In this document: positions 60,798-64,000 of the stretch, one piece after another
Position numbering within the stretch: position 1 is the first letter of the stretch
Layout of the letters: every line of letters starts with the position of its first letter
Origin: Rotaria socialis
Lineage: Eukaryota > Rotifera > Eurotatoria > Philodinida > Philodinidae
Assembly: GCA_905331475.1 (NCBI GenBank)
Contig: CAJNYU010001911.1
Location: 1 to 64,000, forward strand
Reading direction: 5' to 3'
Length of the DNA: 64,000 nt
Program-made: the position numbers and the translations under genes
Notes under the pieces: generated by a model
The model's database searches: none
What the model saw: only the letters and a program-made list of their open reading frames with translations
Told to the model about the DNA's origin: nothing

Positions 60798-62208
60798 ATG
60801 ATTGAACAATTAGGCTTAATTTTCCTTACACTAATACCTCTTGGATTAGTTGTTCTATTTGTAAGTTAATATAATTTCTATGATTTGAAATATGAAGTGA
60901 AAATCCATATTGATTTAGAGTATTTGTTTGTTACGTTCATTCAAAATGGCGCCTCGGAGTGAGAATGAAAAACATTATCAAGATCCAGTGACAAAATCAC
61001 GACAACTATTTCCATCACTCAAAGATACACATTCCAAATATCTTTCTGTAATTATTCCTGCTTATAAAGAAGTAGATCGATGTAAGATTAATATTTTTGA
61101 AAAGTTCTTCAATCAGATTTTTCTATGTATAGTGCCGACTATGATCCGAGATACAATGGACTATATAGAACAACGTCAGGTATAGAGAGGCCAATTCGAT
61201 TATTTAAAATGATTGCTATAGTTTGTAAGTGTTTTTTCAAAACTAGGCTAAAGATGCATCGTTCACTTACGAATTGATTATAGTCGATGATGGAAGTCCA
61301 GATAAAACTAGTGAAGTAAGATAAATTATTTTTCGATCATAATTTTCTTATTTTATAAGTCTAGGTTGCATTAACATATAGTGCACAATATGGAACAGAC
61401 ATAGTTCGAGTATTAACCCTAGATGCAAATCGTGGTAAAGGTGGTGCTGTTAGAATGGTGAAGTATAGTTTTTCATAGTTGACATGAATAAAGAGTCTTG
61501 CTTTTTTTTAAAAACTATCAGGGTGTTTTGAGTGCTCGAGGTCAATGGATTTTATTTGCTGATGCAGATGGTGCAACCCAATTTAGTGATTTTCCAAAAC
61601 TTGAAAAAAGTGGACAAGCAGCAATGAAAGTAAGCAAGAAAATGATTGTTAATGATTTCTAAAATTCTTCAATTTAGAATAATGATGTTGTTGTTTGTGG
61701 TTCAAGAAGACATTTAGAAACAGAATCTGTTGCAAAAGTAAACTTTTTTTCTTGAATTCATAAAAAAAAGTAGAATTATTTTTTATTTTTACACAATAGA
61801 GATCAGCATTTCGTACATTACTGATGTATGTATTTCATTTTGAAGTTTGGCTATTTGCTGTGAAATCTATTCGTGATACTCAGTGTGGTTTTAAATTATT
61901 TTCACGGCAAGCTGCAGAAAAAATTTTCACACGAATGCATGTTGAACGATGGTAAGAGTGCATAGTGAAAAGATATTGGCGACTATATCGAACCTTTTCT
62001 TTTTATTCAAAGGGCATTTGATGTTGAACTTTTATACATTGCCGAAAAATTAAACATTCCTATTCTTGAAGCTGATGTTAATTGGCAAGAAATTCCAGGT
62101 TCAAAACTCGATCCATTTGCTGCTTCATTACAAATGGGCATTGACATCTTAGCTATTTGGTTTCGATATATATTAGGAATTTGGACCATACATCGTAAAA
62201 AAGATTAA
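60798..62208 (+). CDS. ALG5: ALG5, dolichyl-phosphate beta-glucosyltransferase
   Basis: Transfers glucose from UDP-glucose to dolichyl phosphate on the cytosolic face of the ER. The product, Dol-P-Glc, donates the three glucoses of the N-glycan precursor. Nine exons: 60798-60860, 60919-61081, 61133-61179, 61247-61315, 61365-61457, 61522-61629, 61678-61737, 61800-61951, 62013-62208; 316 aa (human 324). Exon 1 is the N-terminal membrane anchor (LGLIFLTLIPLGLVVLF). The GT-A (family 2) core follows: LSVIIPAYKE, VDDGSPDKTSE, LDANRGKGGAVRMG, and the metal-binding FADADGAT. ALG5-typical DTQCGFKLFSR and ERWAFDVELLYIAEKL come next, then the C-terminal WQEIPGSKLDP. It appears intact. UGDH in the same window uses the same UDP-glucose donor, but no linkage is implied. 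Confidence 0.95.
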
Positions 62209-62591
62209 GAATTATCTATTGTTATGCAATCGGAAAGAAATAAAACAATCTGTTTACCTCTCACAAATTCTATTATATTAGTATAAACGATATGATGGTT
62301 ATTCTAACTTGCAATTTTCTTTATAATACATGATTTCGTTAAACAAAAGGAACATCTTTTAGCATAGACTTCATGCTTGTTGATGTCGGTAATTTTCAAG
62401 GAAAAATTGACGCCAATAAGTACGAATACTGTTAAATTACATTATACAGAGTTATTTGTCCAGTATCGTTTATTTAACAGGCAGAATTTTTAAGTAGTCT
62501 TTTATTATGCAAAACACTTGCATTTGAAATCAGTAGTAGTTACATATCTTTGTTACATTATTATTGGCAGATGTAAGAAGCTTATCAGTTT

Positions 62592-62879
62592 ATGGCTTAT
62601 CCTGAATGTGTGCCTGACAACAACAAACAAAAAAAGTATATTAAAATAAACGTGGCACAGCGCGTTGTTTTAAAGTTCAATGCCAATCTACCAAGATTTG
62701 ATACGCAAGAATTAGCTATGTTATTAATGATATCTGTAATTCGACTATGCTATGAGGACAGAACTAAGCTTCGTAAACCTTCTGATGACAACATAATAAA
62801 GCTATTCAGTTTTTTTCGGTTTCATTTGCAAATGTTTCGTACAGTGAAAAACGATTTAAAAATTCATCCTTTTCAATAG
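62592..62879 (+). other. weak 95-aa ORF
   Basis: An ATG-started frame downstream of ALG5 with a mixed, partly amphipathic sequence and no recognised domain. It could be a small gene or an exon; support is weak. Confidence 0.2.
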
Positions 62880-64000
62880 GAAAATAGAACCGTACAAGAA
62901 GCCGCCTACGATAAAATTTATAACTATCTTATTAAACAAAAGACTGACCTTATGTTTTTCTTTTCGCCTGAACTAAACTACAATTTATTAAGATAAATCA
63001 AATATTATAAAGAAAATTACAATACTAGAATGATTGCGTCTGTGAGCTAATCACAAGTTTTTTACTAATATACGGAAGATTTTGGGATGCAAAATTGATC
63101 ATTCTATCTCGTTCAATTGTTTGAAATATGTGCGAAATGAAATAATCTACTCTTAGAATAAGTTTTGGCAGCCGTTGTTTATGCTTTTGTGTTTTGTTGA
63201 ATCTTTAGTTCGTTATATTTTATCGTGAAATGTGACTGTTTTTTTTATCTATATTATTAAACGGAACTTTGTTTTTTATTCATAAATAAAATTATTCTTT
63301 GCTCATTGATAGAATAGTCTTATTGGTTACATAAAAAATCTTCATCACAAACTTTTGTATAATTTGCCAATTAATTGTGTTATGAAAATCGTCATTTGAC
63401 AAAAAATAATGAAAATGAGTCGTAGTAAAATTTGAAATTTCCGATAAAACCAAGCATCCATTTTTCATCAGTATTTTTGCCATTTAGTTTTTCGCATCTG
63501 CCTACCTGCTACATTAAAAATTCCTAATTGAACTTAATGAACACCCGACGATGTTGGCGTTCAAGCAAAGAAATCTATCCATTCATTGTCATAGACGAGA
63601 TAATAAAAGCTAGCGTGCGAGACTAAATCTATATTCAGTAACACCCACACTCTTTATAGAGCATCGAAAATATAATTAAGAAATAGTCTCTGTTGAACAT
63701 GTTTTTTGACTTATTGTTTTTAAAAACAATGTTTGCAGGGATATAAAGGATTTATTTAGATGAGAACATCTTATCGTGATTGAATCCCATTGAAGTTTTT
63801 TTTGTTCTTTTGTGTGTTTAGCGTGCTTTTAAAGTCAATTGTTAGTTGATAGGAAAAAAAAAGAAGCTAAGAAAGTAAAAAATAATAGAGAGATATTATA
63901 TTTCAAGAGAAACTAATTGAAAGCAAGCTCGGATTCAATTAATCGTCATTTTCTTTACTTTTCCCAGTACGATCTACAGAAAATATTTTCCGTTATGGAT
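62880..64000. other. no gene seen at the right end
   Basis: AT-rich sequence. A short telomere-like ACACCCACAC (63641-63650) has the same orientation as the tracts at 52436 and 55944 and shares the 12-mer GAGTGTGGGTGT (minus strand) with the tract at 52408. Nothing else was recognised. Confidence 0.35.

Overview
The window looks like animal nuclear DNA, most likely from a bdelloid rotifer. It is AT-rich. Its genes have many short GT-AG introns (about 50-80 bp in the compact genes), and it carries a complete cellular RNA-dependent RNA polymerase, a family expanded in bdelloids. It also has short tracts of the TGTGGG unit reported as the bdelloid telomere repeat, and a glycosidase-family fragment of the kind these animals acquire from non-animals. 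The species assignment is inference. I built gene models by hand from homology, splice sites and reading phase; every multi-exon model given here stays in frame from start to stop.

Layout. 1-20 kb is compact and gene-dense. The + strand has a weak hypothetical ORF region, the RdRP (979-6005) and a TRIM-like RING/B-box gene (7134-9456). The - strand then has TOM22 (10464-11060), the GTPase GNL1 (11664-14287), UDP-glucose 6-dehydrogenase (14675-17313) and a 2H phosphoesterase (17373-18056). The last two are only 59 bp apart and may form a trans-spliced operon. A + strand helical orphan lies at 19142-19738.

20-47.6 kb is one enormous - strand locus. Twenty phase-consistent exons encode a predicted 4,287-residue, low-complexity, probably disordered protein that I do not recognise. 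One secure and two possible internal alternative first exons would give shorter isoforms.

49-64 kb is different: small genes and gene fragments among short inverted-repeat elements. It holds a secreted thioredoxin-fold protein, a small secreted orphan whose 3' end is duplicated in inverted orientation, and a 5'-truncated GH78 rhamnosidase that begins at a telomere-like tract. It also holds TAF6 with an in-frame stop in a conserved segment, a 5'-truncated forkhead (FoxB-like) fragment just downstream of another telomere-like tract, a short TDP-43 N-terminal-domain gene, and intact ALG5. I read this part as a possible record of healed and rejoined chromosome ends. That is the most interesting hypothesis in the window.

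The genes do not form one pathway. Most are housekeeping: mitochondrial import, GTPase, UDP-sugar synthesis, transcription initiation and N-glycan donor synthesis. They sit beside an RNA-silencing polymerase and a young accessory region.
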